Shown in pieces: positions 34,906-43,075 of a stretch of 64,000 nucleotides of DNA. Origin of the DNA: SKPT01 sp040905445 (GTDB lineage: Bacteria; Planctomycetota; Phycisphaerae; Phycisphaerales; Phycisphaeraceae); the NCBI GenBank assembly GCA_040905445.1, contig JBBDRN010000013.1, forward strand, positions 96,152 to 160,151, read 5' to 3'. Both the position numbers and the translations under genes were made by a program. The notes under the pieces were generated by a model. That model was not told where the DNA came from, made no database searches, and saw only the letters and a list, made by a program, of their open reading frames with translations. Each line of letters opens with the position of its first letter. Positions within the stretch are counted from its first letter, which is position 1.

Positions 34906-35916
34906 ATGACGCTTGATATGCCAAGGCCGGTGAGTGTCGATCTGACGGAGCGCGTGGCCTGCGACCGGTTGCGCGCGATCCGCGCCGTGATCCTGCTCGC
35001 CGGCTCGCTGCGCCCCAGGCGGTTGACCCGCCTGACCCACCGGGCGATCCCCGAGCTGCCTGTGGATGACCGCCGATGCATTCTGAAGATCTGGCAGGAC
35101 CAGCTCGCCAACCTTCTCGCCGCCCGCGCCGGTGTGGGCGAGCATGACGAGGCGGCCATCGACACGCGCGTGCTCGTTAACGCCGGGGCGCCCTGCCCCG
35201 GCACGGACGTGCTCGCGCCGGCGCCGCGGTTCGACGTGGAGCGCGATCCGGGGGAGTTCCGGGGCACGGGCGGGCTGCTGCGCGACGTCGCGGAGGCGTA
35301 CGACGACGACGATCACCTGCTTGTCGCCACCGCGTCGCGCGTGGCGTTCGATCCGCTGGCCGCGCTGGTGGCGCGACTGCTGGACCACGACGCCGACGTC
35401 CGTGTGCTGGCGCATCCGGACGGGTCGCCGATGGAGGTGTACGTCGTGCGGTGTGCGGCGCTGCGGCAGATTCCACGGCTGGGGTATGTCGACTTCAAGG
35501 AACAGGCGCTGCCACGCATCGTCGAGCGTCACCGCGTGGCGGTCATTCGTCGGCCGCGAGCGCTGACGCCGCCCGTGCGCACGCTGGGCGGATACATCAA
35601 GGCGCTGCGCATGGTGCATTGCCGCCGCCTCGCGATGGCGGGGCGAACGCCGGCGCCGTGGGCGCGGGCGTTCGCGATCACCGAGCCGGGGGCGACGGTC
35701 GACCGGGGGGCAATGCTGCACGACAGCGTGGTGCTGGCGGGCGGGCGCGTGGGCGCCGGCGCGACGGTCGTGCGATCGCTGGTCGGTCCCGGCGCGGTCG
35801 TCGGAGCCGGCGAGTCGGTGGTGGACCGCGTGGTCGGTCACGCGGAGCCCAATCCGGGGCAGTCGCGGCGCGTCCCGAAGGGTGGGCCGCGCGCGGTACC
35901 GGAGGATGCGGCCTGA
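34906..35916 (+). CDS. Degenerate sugar-nucleotide nucleotidyltransferase-like protein
   Basis: With ATG 34906 (GGGAGG, five bases upstream) the protein is 336 residues. The N-terminal Rossmann head AVILLAGSLRPRRLTRLTHR resembles GDP-mannose or glucose-1-phosphate nucleotidyltransferases, but the GG-x-G-T-R-L nucleotide loop is altered to AGSLRPRRL. Downstream is a typical strand (RVLAHPDGSPMEVYVVRCAAL) and a C-terminal hexapeptide-like run (GATVDRGAMLHDSVVLAGGRVGAGATVV). Loss of the canonical loop suggests a structural or regulatory role rather than normal NDP-sugar synthesis. An ATG at 34720 overlapping the previous stop was rejected as lacking a clear signal. It lies 182 bases after the preceding gene. 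Confidence 0.6.
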   Translation: MTLDMPRPVSVDLTERVACDRLRAIRAVILLAGSLRPRRLTRLTHRAIPELPVDDRRCILKIWQDQLANLLAARAGVGEHDEAAIDTRVLVNAGAPCPGTDVLAPAPRFDVERDPGEFRGTGGLLRDVAEAYDDDDHLLVATASRVAFDPLAALVARLLDHDADVRVLAHPDGSPMEVYVVRCAALRQIPRLGYVDFKEQALPRIVERHRVAVIRRPRALTPPVRTLGGYIKALRMVHCRRLAMAGRTPAPWARAFAITEPGATVDRGAMLHDSVVLAGGRVGAGATVVRSLVGPGAVVGAGESVVDRVVGHAEPNPGQSRRVPKGGPRAVPEDAA

Positions 35917-36021
35917 CGCGGCGAGTCGGCCGCGCCGCCCGATCACTCCGGCTGATCATGAACCCCGCGGGGCGCCCGTTCGCCCCGTCGACGCCGGCAG
36001 CAGCAGACATGGAGCCACACG

Positions 36022-38478
36022 ATGTGCCCACAACGCCACGACAGCCACGACATGGATGCGCACCCCTCCTGGCTTGACGAGCCGCACGATCCGCCGCAGA
36101 CCAGTCCGCTGCGCCACGCGCTGTCGCTGATGCGCGGGCGCTACCACTGGGCGGTGCTGTTGGCGATCCTCCTCGGCGTGGCGGGGGCGATGGCGGGCTC
36201 GGGGTACATCGAGCCGCTGTACCGCAGCAGCGCGAAGATCCGCATCATGCCGGAAGCGCGGCAGGTGCTCTACGACACGGACGTGACGGACCCGATCCCG
36301 CAATACGACGCCTACATCGACGCGCAGATCAACTTCATGCTGAGCGCGCCGGTGATCGAGCGCGCGCTGGAGCACGAGGCGTGGCAGCGGCTCGAGCGCG
36401 AGACGCCGATGATCGAGTTCCGCAACAACGTGCTGATCGATCACTCGCGTCGGACGCAGATCGTCGAGATTCACTATCACGACGACGACCCCCAGGCGGC
36501 CGCCGCGGGCGCCGAGGCGTTGATAGAGACGTACCGCGCGCTGTACCAGGACCGGCAGCGCAGCGACGACGGCCGCATCCAGACGGCGCTGGAGGCGCGG
36601 CTGGAGATGCTGCGCGGCGAGCTGACCCAGCTCAACGGGCGGAAGCAGGAGGTCGTCGGCAGCCACGGCGCCGAGGGCCTGCGGCAGCGCTACAGCCTCA
36701 AGCTCGCCGACCTCAGCCGCGTCGACCAGTTGATGCGCCAGGCGCAACTGCAGGTGGACAACATGCGCGACCGCGCCGCGGCGCGGCCGGACCAGCTCGC
36801 AGAGATGAGCCCCGAGCAGCTTGCCGCGCGTCACCCGGAGATGCACGAGCTGCTCAACGAGCGGGAGAACCTGCGGCGGTACATGATGCGCCAGCTTCGC
36901 GTCGGCCTGGGGCCCAACCATCGGCAGATCGCGCAGGCCCGCGTCGAGCTCGCGGCGGTCAACGACCGGATCGACCAGCTTACCGAGGCCCTGCGCACCG
37001 GGCAGTTGCCGCTGAACGACTTCAACCCCGAGGGACAGGACGCGCTGGGACTCGGGCCCTACGCCAGCGTCGAGCACGTGCAAGCGCGGCTGGACGATCT
37101 CGTCGAGGTGCGCGAGCGCCTGGAAGCGGAAGCGACCGGGTTTGCCCAGCAGCTCGAGCAGCTCGCGGATGTCGAGGGCGAGATCGCCGACGCGCGGCAG
37201 CGGCTGGTCGAAGCGCAGACGCGGCTGGAGCGGCTGCAGCTCGAGGCGCCGCAGGTGACGCGCATCGAGCTGATCGAGGGGCCGCGCGTGCCCGCGTCGC
37301 CCTACAACACCGGACGACAGGCGCAGCTCACGATGCTCGGCGGAGCGGGCGGCGTCGGCCTCGGGCTCGGCGCGATCCTCCTGCTGGGCGTCATGGACAG
37401 CCGGCTGCGACACGTCGGGCAGGCGCAGCTCGACCTGCCGCAGGCGCGACTGCTGGGCGTGCTGCCGTCGCTGCCGGACGACCTGGACGATCCGGAGCAG
37501 GCGACCATCGCCGCCCACAGCATCCACCACATCCGCGCGATGCTGCAGCTCAACGTCCCGCCGCCGCCCGACGCGGCGCGCGTGCTGACGATCACCAGCC
37601 CCGCGGCGGGGTCCGGCAAGACGAGCCTGACGACGGCGCTGGGGCTCTCGTTCGCGACCAGCGGGGAGCGCACGCTGTTGATCGACGGCGACCTCGTGGG
37701 GGCGGGGCTCAGCCGACGGCTGGGCGCCGCCAACCATCCCTCGCTGGAGCATGTGCTGCTGCGCGAGCGGATGGTCGACGCGCGGCAGTTGGAGATTGCG
37801 CGGGGCGATGCTCGGGCGGCCGACCGTCCGGTCGAGGACGTGCTGGTCGAGCGTGGCCAGCTTCAGCCGCACCAGGTTGAACATGCCCGCGCCCGGCAGC
37901 GGGAGCGCAGGCTCGGGATCCTGGACGCCTGCGCGGGTACGCCGCTGAGCGACGTGACGGCGGCGACGGGTGTGGACAACCTCGAGCTGCTGCCGGTCGG
38001 CAGCGCCCGGGCGGAGCAGGCGGGGCTGCTCTCGCCGGAGAGCATCCGGCGGCTGCTCGAGCAGGTTCGCGGGCACTACGACTGCGTGATCATCGACACG
38101 GGCCCGAGCCTGGGGAGCATCGAGGCGTCGATGACCGCGGCGCAGGCCGACGCCGCGATCCTCGTCGTGTCCCGGGGCGATCACAAGCCGGCGATCGTCG
38201 GCTCGCTGGAGCACCTGCAGAATGTCGGGGCGCACGTCGCGGGGCTGGTGTTCAACCACGCGTCGGCGCAGGACATGGCCCGGTCGGACTACGCGAGCAG
38301 CATTTCCGGGTCATTGAGCCGCTCGGCGCAGCCGGTGGCGGTGCAGGCGTTGAGCCCCGACATGGCGGCGCGGCTCGGCGCGGTCGGCTCGGCGGTCGCC
38401 TGCTGTTCGGACACCGAGACGAGCCTGAACCAGAACCACACCAGTCACGGCAACGGCCACGGGGAGCGTGCGGGATGA
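36022..38478 (+). CDS. Wzz/BY-kinase-like chain-length protein with inserted domain
   Basis: This 818-residue protein combines a Wzz-type chain-length regulator with a tyrosine-kinase-type ATPase. Membrane helix one is near residues 42-60. A long coiled coil follows (about 180-430). Helix two (about 440-458) precedes a Rossmann ATPase with Walker A SPAAGSGKTSLT (about 526-537), Walker A' TLLIDGDLVGAG and Walker B CVIIDTGPS (about 688-696). Between them a roughly 50-residue segment (about 582-632, including RPVEDVLVERGQLQPHQVEHARARQ) resembles an MshEN c-di-GMP-binding or GspE N-terminal unit and is absent from ordinary BY-kinases. No Tyr-rich C-terminal tail was seen, so autokinase output is doubtful. 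Confidence 0.82.
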   Translation: MCPQRHDSHDMDAHPSWLDEPHDPPQTSPLRHALSLMRGRYHWAVLLAILLGVAGAMAGSGYIEPLYRSSAKIRIMPEARQVLYDTDVTDPIPQYDAYIDAQINFMLSAPVIERALEHEAWQRLERETPMIEFRNNVLIDHSRRTQIVEIHYHDDDPQAAAAGAEALIETYRALYQDRQRSDDGRIQTALEARLEMLRGELTQLNGRKQEVVGSHGAEGLRQRYSLKLADLSRVDQLMRQAQLQVDNMRDRAAARPDQLAEMSPEQLAARHPEMHELLNERENLRRYMMRQLRVGLGPNHRQIAQARVELAAVNDRIDQLTEALRTGQLPLNDFNPEGQDALGLGPYASVEHVQARLDDLVEVRERLEAEATGFAQQLEQLADVEGEIADARQRLVEAQTRLERLQLEAPQVTRIELIEGPRVPASPYNTGRQAQLTMLGGAGGVGLGLGAILLLGVMDSRLRHVGQAQLDLPQARLLGVLPSLPDDLDDPEQATIAAHSIHHIRAMLQLNVPPPPDAARVLTITSPAAGSGKTSLTTALGLSFATSGERTLLIDGDLVGAGLSRRLGAANHPSLEHVLLRERMVDARQLEIARGDARAADRPVEDVLVERGQLQPHQVEHARARQRERRLGILDACAGTPLSDVTAATGVDNLELLPVGSARAEQAGLLSPESIRRLLEQVRGHYDCVIIDTGPSLGSIEASMTAAQADAAILVVSRGDHKPAIVGSLEHLQNVGAHVAGLVFNHASAQDMARSDYASSISGSLSRSAQPVAVQALSPDMAARLGAVGSAVACCSDTETSLNQNHTSHGNGHGERAG

Positions 38479-39962
38479 TCCGGCCCGCCTACGACAACAT
38501 CGCCCCCCCGACCCGCGTCGAGCCGACGATCTGGGGTCTGAGCCCCGCGCTGTTGCACGAGCGATTCTGGGCGTCGCGTGGCGTGCAGGTCGTCGAGGCC
38601 GGGCGCCCGGCCGATCTCGCGCGTGACGCGGAGCTGTACCTGCTCGTTCCGCCGGCGACGCTGGCGGTTTTCCATTTGACACCGGTGGTCGATGCGCTGG
38701 CGTGGCACCAGTGCGAGCTGCTGCTGGTGCGTCTGCACGCCCAGCGGCCGCGCGGCTACCGGGAGCAGATCGTTACCGACGACGCCGGTCGATTCGTCGA
38801 CTTTCGGCGTCACTACGGCAGCGGGCCGACGCGCCTGGTGCGCGTGGCGGTCACGCCCGAGGCGGAGATCGCGCGGCAGTGGCAGCACGCCGGCGACCAC
38901 CGGGGCGGGTGGGTGCGCTTGCGCCGCGAGGCGCCGACGCCGCGCCATGCCGTCGTCTCGATCCAGGGGCAGGCGTACGACGCGCCGCACGGGCCGGACC
39001 GGATGCGGTTCGCGCGCGATCTGGCGCGGCTGTGGCACCGGCCGGACACGACGATCGCGGGCGTGCAGGCGCTGGGCCCGCGTGTCTGGGCGGACGGCGG
39101 GAGCCTGCCGGAGCCGAGCGCGCGGTTGATCGGTCCGCTCTGGATCGGCGCGGGGCGGCGTCTCGACGCGCACGCGACGGTGGCGGGCCCGGCGGTGCTC
39201 TGGGATGACCCAGCGGCGAGGCCGGCGCCCCCGCCGCTGCGCTGGCCGCCGCGCGGCGGGGTCGAGGTGGCGCCGGTGTTTGGCCCGGAATCAGGCGCGG
39301 CGGCCGCGCCCGCTGGCGCGCGGGACGGCGGGGCGGGTCGCGCGCCAGCGGATCGGCGGCCGGGCAAGCGGCTGTTCGACATCGTGTTCGCCGCGGCCGC
39401 GCTGCTGGTGACGCTGCCGACGCTCTTTCCGATCATCATGCTGGCGATCTGGCTGGAGGACGGGCGGCCGCTGATCTTCTCCCACCGGCGCCAGACGCTG
39501 GGCGGGCGACCGTTTCCCTGCCTCAAGTTCCGCTCGATGCGCCGGGACGCGGAGCGCATCAAGGCGCAGCTCATCGCGTGCAACCAGGCGGACGGGCCGC
39601 AGTTCTACATCCGGGACGACCCGCGGCTGACGCGCGTGGGCCGGCTGATGCGGCGGTTCAACCTCGACGAGTTGCCGCAGTTTCTCAACGTGCTGGTCGG
39701 GCAGATGTCCGTTGTGGGTCCGCGACCGAGCCCGCACGAGGAGAACCAGTATTGCCCGGCGTGGCGCGAGGCGCGGCTGAGCGTGCGGCCGGGCATCACC
39801 GGGCTGTGGCAGGTCCGCCGCAGCCGCGCGGCCGGGCGCGACTTCCAGGAGTGGATCAAGTACGACATCACCTACGTCGAGAATCGCAGTTGGAAGCTCG
39901 ACGTGGTGATCCTGGCGCAGACGGTTGCGCAGATGCTGGGGATGCGCAAGCACGGCAGTTAG
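38475..39962 (+). CDS. Initiating sugar-phosphate transferase (WbaP/PglC-type) with extra N-terminal domain
   Basis: The C-terminal 200 residues are a bacterial sugar transferase: GKRLFDIVFAAAALLVTLP, then FSHRRQTLGGRPFPCLKFRSM, RFNLDELPQFLNVLVGQMSVVGPRP and PGITGLWQVRRSR. Such enzymes place the first sugar phosphate on undecaprenyl phosphate and start the repeat unit. The N-terminal 290 residues replace the usual four-helix membrane domain. They look like a soluble degenerate nucleotidyltransferase-plus-hexapeptide region (LIGPLWIGAGRRLDAHATVAGPAV). Thus this is a fusion. The gene overlaps the Wzz/kinase gene by ATGA and overlaps rlmN tail-to-tail by four bases at 39959-39962. Confidence 0.88.
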   Translation: MIRPAYDNIAPPTRVEPTIWGLSPALLHERFWASRGVQVVEAGRPADLARDAELYLLVPPATLAVFHLTPVVDALAWHQCELLLVRLHAQRPRGYREQIVTDDAGRFVDFRRHYGSGPTRLVRVAVTPEAEIARQWQHAGDHRGGWVRLRREAPTPRHAVVSIQGQAYDAPHGPDRMRFARDLARLWHRPDTTIAGVQALGPRVWADGGSLPEPSARLIGPLWIGAGRRLDAHATVAGPAVLWDDPAARPAPPPLRWPPRGGVEVAPVFGPESGAAAAPAGARDGGAGRAPADRRPGKRLFDIVFAAAALLVTLPTLFPIIMLAIWLEDGRPLIFSHRRQTLGGRPFPCLKFRSMRRDAERIKAQLIACNQADGPQFYIRDDPRLTRVGRLMRRFNLDELPQFLNVLVGQMSVVGPRPSPHEENQYCPAWREARLSVRPGITGLWQVRRSRAAGRDFQEWIKYDITYVENRSWKLDVVILAQTVAQMLGMRKHGS

Positions 39963-41086
39963 CGTGCGGCGCGCGTTTCGTGGCGGAGTTGGCCACATGC
40001 CGCGGCGATGTCGCGGCCGCGGCTGGCGCGGATGTGGGCGTTGACGCCGGCTTCGCGCAGGACGCGCTGGAACGCGCGCACGTCATCGCCGCGCGGCCGG
40101 TTGAACGGCAGGCCGGCGACCTCGTTGTAGCGGATCAGGTTGATGTTGCTGCGCAGGCGACGGGCGACGCGGGCGAGTTCGCGCGCGTGCTGCGCCTGGT
40201 CGTTGACCCCGCCGAGCAGGATGTACTCGAGTGTCACCTCGCGGCCCGTGCGGTGGAAGTAGTAGCGGCCGGCGTCGATGAGCTGGTCGACGCTGACGCG
40301 GTCGGCCCAGGGGATGAGCGTGCGGCGCAGCTCGTCGTTGGGCGCGTGCAGGCTCACGGCGAGGGTAATGGGCAGCTCCAGGTCGGCCAGTCGGCGGATC
40401 TGCGCCGGCAGGCCGACCGTGCTGACGGTGATGCGCCGCGCGGAGAGGTTGAAGGCCCAGTCGGCGGCGAGGGTGCGCACGGCGCGGGTGACGGCGGCGA
40501 AGTTGGCGAGTGGCTCGCCCATGCCCATGAACACGACATTGGTAATGCGCCCGCCGTGCTGATTCAGCCACCAGACCTGCTCGACGATGCGGCCGGCGGA
40601 GAGATTGCCCTCCAGGCCGCCGAGGCCTGACGCGCAGAACTTGCAGCCGACGGGGCAGCCGACCTGGCTGGAGATGCAGGCGGTGCGGCGATCGCCCGCG
40701 GGGATCATGACGCACTCGGTGTGCCAGGGGAGGTCGTCGTCATCCCGCTCGCCGAGCACCGGCAGCGTGGTCCTCGCGTCTTGGCTCGCGTCCCCCGCCG
40801 CATTCCCCGCCGCCGCTGCCTCGGGCCAGGCCAGCAGCAGCTTTCGCGTGCCGTCGCTGGCCTGCTGCTCGCGCACGATCTGGCCGACGGTGAAGCGCAT
40901 CCGCTCGGCCAGCAGCTCGCGGTCGCGGTGCGGCAGGTTGCTCATTGCGTGCGGATCGGTCACGCCTTTGTCGTAGACCCAGCCGCGCACCTGCTCGGCG
41001 CGGTAGCGCGGCAGGCCCCAGCCCCCGAAGAGGGTCGCAAGCTCGGCGGGATCATGATCGAAAAAGCAGGTGGCAGGCTCAGGCAT
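39959..41086 (-). CDS. rlmN: Dual-specificity 23S rRNA/tRNA methyltransferase RlmN
   Basis: RlmN is a radical-SAM enzyme methylating C2 of A2503 in 23S rRNA and A37 in some tRNAs. The start at 41086 (MPEPATCFFDHDPAEL) gives 375 residues. The cluster motif CPVGCKFCAS (about 145-154), the GMGEPLANF strand and the RRITVSTVGLPAQIRRLAD segment, with ITLAVSLHAPNDELRRTLIPW, are all typical. The methyl-carrying Cys in the C-terminal region is represented by AAACGQL. A run of extra residues around 105-130 (AAAAGNAAGDASQDARTT) is an unusual insertion. The gene is convergent with the polysaccharide locus (stop codons overlap TTAG) and divergent from pyrD. Confidence 0.93.
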   Translation of the reverse strand: MPEPATCFFDHDPAELATLFGGWGLPRYRAEQVRGWVYDKGVTDPHAMSNLPHRDRELLAERMRFTVGQIVREQQASDGTRKLLLAWPEAAAAGNAAGDASQDARTTLPVLGERDDDDLPWHTECVMIPAGDRRTACISSQVGCPVGCKFCASGLGGLEGNLSAGRIVEQVWWLNQHGGRITNVVFMGMGEPLANFAAVTRAVRTLAADWAFNLSARRITVSTVGLPAQIRRLADLELPITLAVSLHAPNDELRRTLIPWADRVSVDQLIDAGRYYFHRTGREVTLEYILLGGVNDQAQHARELARVARRLRSNINLIRYNEVAGLPFNRPRGDDVRAFQRVLREAGVNAHIRASRGRDIAAACGQLRHETRAAR

Positions 41087-41121
41087 AAACCCCTCATTGT
41101 AGACGCCCGAGCGGCGTGGGA

Positions 41122-41236
41122 TTAAAAATTCAGAATTCAAAATTCAAAAAGCGGAAGCTACGCCGAGCCCGGGCTGCCGACTCCGATCTCCCGCTTTCTG
41201 AATTTTGAATTCCCAATTCTGAATTCTCCATTCTGT
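41122..41236. repeat. AT-rich inverted repeat between rlmN and pyrD
   Basis: The left arm (about 41122-41154) reads AAAAATTCAGAATTCAAAAT and on to GCGG. The right arm (about 41202-41236) is its reverse complement with several mismatches, starting CCGCTTTCTGAATTTTGAAT. Spacer DNA of about 47 bases is GC-rich. It fills the divergent promoter region. Similar GAATTC-containing pieces lie at 42801-42825 and an AT-rich relative inside moxR. Confidence 0.75.
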
Positions 41237-41247
41237 AAACTATCCCC

Positions 41248-42234
41248 ATGCCCCCCATCACTAATGCCACCCTCGACCTCGCGGTCGATCTCGCCGGCTT
41301 ACGGCTGGCCAACCCGCTGATGACCGCGTCGGGCACGTGCGGCTATGCCGACGAGTACGCCGACTTCGTCGACCTCGCCCGGCTCGGCGCGTTCGTGACC
41401 AAGTCGATCACGCCCGAGCCGCGCAAGGGCAATGCCCCACAGCGGATCGTCGAGACGCGGGCGGGGATGCTCAACGCCATCGGGCTCGCGAACGTGGGGC
41501 ACGAGGCGTTCGTGCGCGACAAGCTGCCGCGCCTCGCCGCGCTGCGCGACCGCGGGCCGCGCATCATCGTGAATGTGGCGGGCCACAGCATCGACGAGTA
41601 CGTGCGTGTGGCGGGCGACGTGGCCGGGCGCGACATGGTCGACGCGGTGGAGCTCAACGTCTCGTGTCCGAACGTGAAGGACGGGCTGACGTTTGGCACG
41701 AGTCCGGCGCTGCTGCGCGAGGTGGTCGGCGAGGTGGCCGGGGCGGTGCGGGGGCACGCGAAGCTGGTCGTCAAACTCTCACCCAACGTGGGTGACATCA
41801 CCGCGACGGCGCGGGCGGCCGTCGAGGCCGGGGCGGACGTGCTGAGCCTGATCAACACGTACACGGCGATGGCGGTGGACGTGAACACGCGTCGCCCGCG
41901 CATCGCCAACGGCACGGGCGGGCTGTCGGGGCCGGCGATTCGGCCGCTGGCGGTGCACCTGACCAGCCGGGTGTACCGCGAGGTGGCGCGCGAGGCGAAC
42001 GTGCCGATCATCGGCATGGGCGGCATCCAGCAGTGGCAGGACGCGGCCGAGTTCCTGCTCGCCGGCGCGACGGGGCTCGCCGTCGGCACCGCGCTGTTCG
42101 TCGACCCGGCGACGCCGGTGCGCGTCATTGAAGGCGTGGAGAAGTGGCTGGAGCAGCAGGGGGTCACGGCGCTGCGCGATGTCATCGGCACGCTGGAGCT
42201 GCCCGGCGACGTGCCGGCGGAGCCCTATCCGTGA
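41248..42234 (+). CDS. pyrD: Dihydroorotate dehydrogenase, class 1-like
   Basis: Converts dihydroorotate to orotate in pyrimidine synthesis. The 328-residue protein carries LANPLMTASGTCGYADEY, KSITPEPRKGNAPQRIVET, the NVSCPNV catalytic-region motif (about 139-145), KLSPNVGDI, GTGGLSGPAIRPLAV and IIGMGGIQQWQDAAEFLLAGAT, all as in soluble class 1B enzymes. Class 1B members usually need a PyrK electron-transfer partner, which is not seen here. It starts shortly after the AT-rich inverted repeat and is divergent from rlmN. No Shine-Dalgarno is obvious before ATG 41248. Confidence 0.95.
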   Translation: MPPITNATLDLAVDLAGLRLANPLMTASGTCGYADEYADFVDLARLGAFVTKSITPEPRKGNAPQRIVETRAGMLNAIGLANVGHEAFVRDKLPRLAALRDRGPRIIVNVAGHSIDEYVRVAGDVAGRDMVDAVELNVSCPNVKDGLTFGTSPALLREVVGEVAGAVRGHAKLVVKLSPNVGDITATARAAVEAGADVLSLINTYTAMAVDVNTRRPRIANGTGGLSGPAIRPLAVHLTSRVYREVAREANVPIIGMGGIQQWQDAAEFLLAGATGLAVGTALFVDPATPVRVIEGVEKWLEQQGVTALRDVIGTLELPGDVPAEPYP

Positions 42235-42250
42235 AGCGGGAGGAACCCCC

Positions 42251-42370
42251 GAGGCACAGAGACACGGAGGCCGCAGCGGAGACGATCTGCATTCGTGAAT
42301 GATGCATCCTCTCTCGTTCCTCTGCACCTGCTCCCTCTTCTCTGTGCATCCGTGTCTCTGTGGTTGTTCC
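42251..42370. repeat. CACAGAGACAC-type inverted repeat
   Basis: GAGGCACAGAGACACGGAGG (42251-42270) faces a CTCTGTGCATCCGTGTCTCT-type arm near 42341-42360. This is a repeat type spread through the genome. It lies just after pyrD and before the minimal zincin. Confidence 0.65.
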
Positions 42371-42402
42371 TTCCGCTCCGTGTTCATCCGTGGTCAACGC
42401 CC

Positions 42403-42798
42403 ATGCTCACGTCCCGTCAGCGGCGCATCTTTGACGGCCTTCTCGACGCCATCATGGACGAGTTGCCGGAGCAGCTCCACCAGTTGATGGAGGAGGTGCC
42501 GTTGATCGTCGAGGATGAGCCTTCGGCGCAGTTGCTTGACGAGATGGAGATGGAGGATGACGCGGACTTGTGCGGCCTGCACTGGGGCACGCCGCTGACG
42601 GAGCGCAGCGTGCAGCACTCGGGTGACCTGCCGGACCGCATGATGCTCTTTCGCGGGCCGATCATGCGCCTCGCGAGCGAGAGCGGCCGGACCGACCGCG
42701 ACGAGCTTGAACACCAGATCCGCACGACGCTCCTGCACGAAATCGGCCACCACTTCGGGCTCGACGAGGACGACCTTGCGCGGCTGGGGTATGAGTGA
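42403..42798 (+). CDS. Minimal zincin metallopeptidase-like protein
   Basis: This 131-residue protein (Zincin_1/DUF1025-like) starts at ATG 42403; longer in-frame versions only translate the upstream repeat. It has the zinc motif HEIGHHFGLDEDDL (about 112-125), with two His and the catalytic Glu, and the third ligand may be His or Asp downstream. Acidic N-terminal helices (DELPEQLHQLMEEVPLIVEDEP) and the GLHWGTPLTERS segment match the family. No signal peptide. Its peptidase activity has rarely been shown and its role is unknown. Confidence 0.85.
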   Translation: MLTSRQRRIFDGLLDAIMDELPEQLHQLMEEVPLIVEDEPSAQLLDEMEMEDDADLCGLHWGTPLTERSVQHSGDLPDRMMLFRGPIMRLASESGRTDRDELEHQIRTTLLHEIGHHFGLDEDDLARLGYE

Positions 42799-43075
42799 GG
42801 CGGAATCCAGAATTCAGAATGGGATCTCGGGCGAACCCAGGAACCCACGATTTTATCATTGAACCGCGAAGAGGCGAAGCACACGAAGCACGCGAAGAAG
42901 CAGAAGTGACCCGAGCCACAATCCCTTCGCATCGTTCGCTGCTTCGCGGTTCTTCAGCGATCTCAATTCAGGCCCTCTGTGTGCGGGCATCTCTGTGTCT
43001 CTGTGCCTTTGTGGTTCGGCGCCTTCCCCCGGCTTGATCCGCGGTCACCTGTGCTCATCCGCGGCCAATCTCTCC
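42799..43075. repeat. Cluster of mixed intergenic repeats
   Basis: Three types in 275 bases. A GAATTC-type piece (about 42801-42825) begins right at the zincin stop codon. A GAACCGCGAAGAGGCGAAG arm (42861-42879) faces CTGCTTCGCGGTTC (about 42939-42952) as an inverted repeat. CTCTGTGTCTCTGTGCC and TCCGCGGTCACCTGTGCTCATCCGCGG pieces (about 42991-43064) run into the end of the next gene. No gene lies here. Confidence 0.7.
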
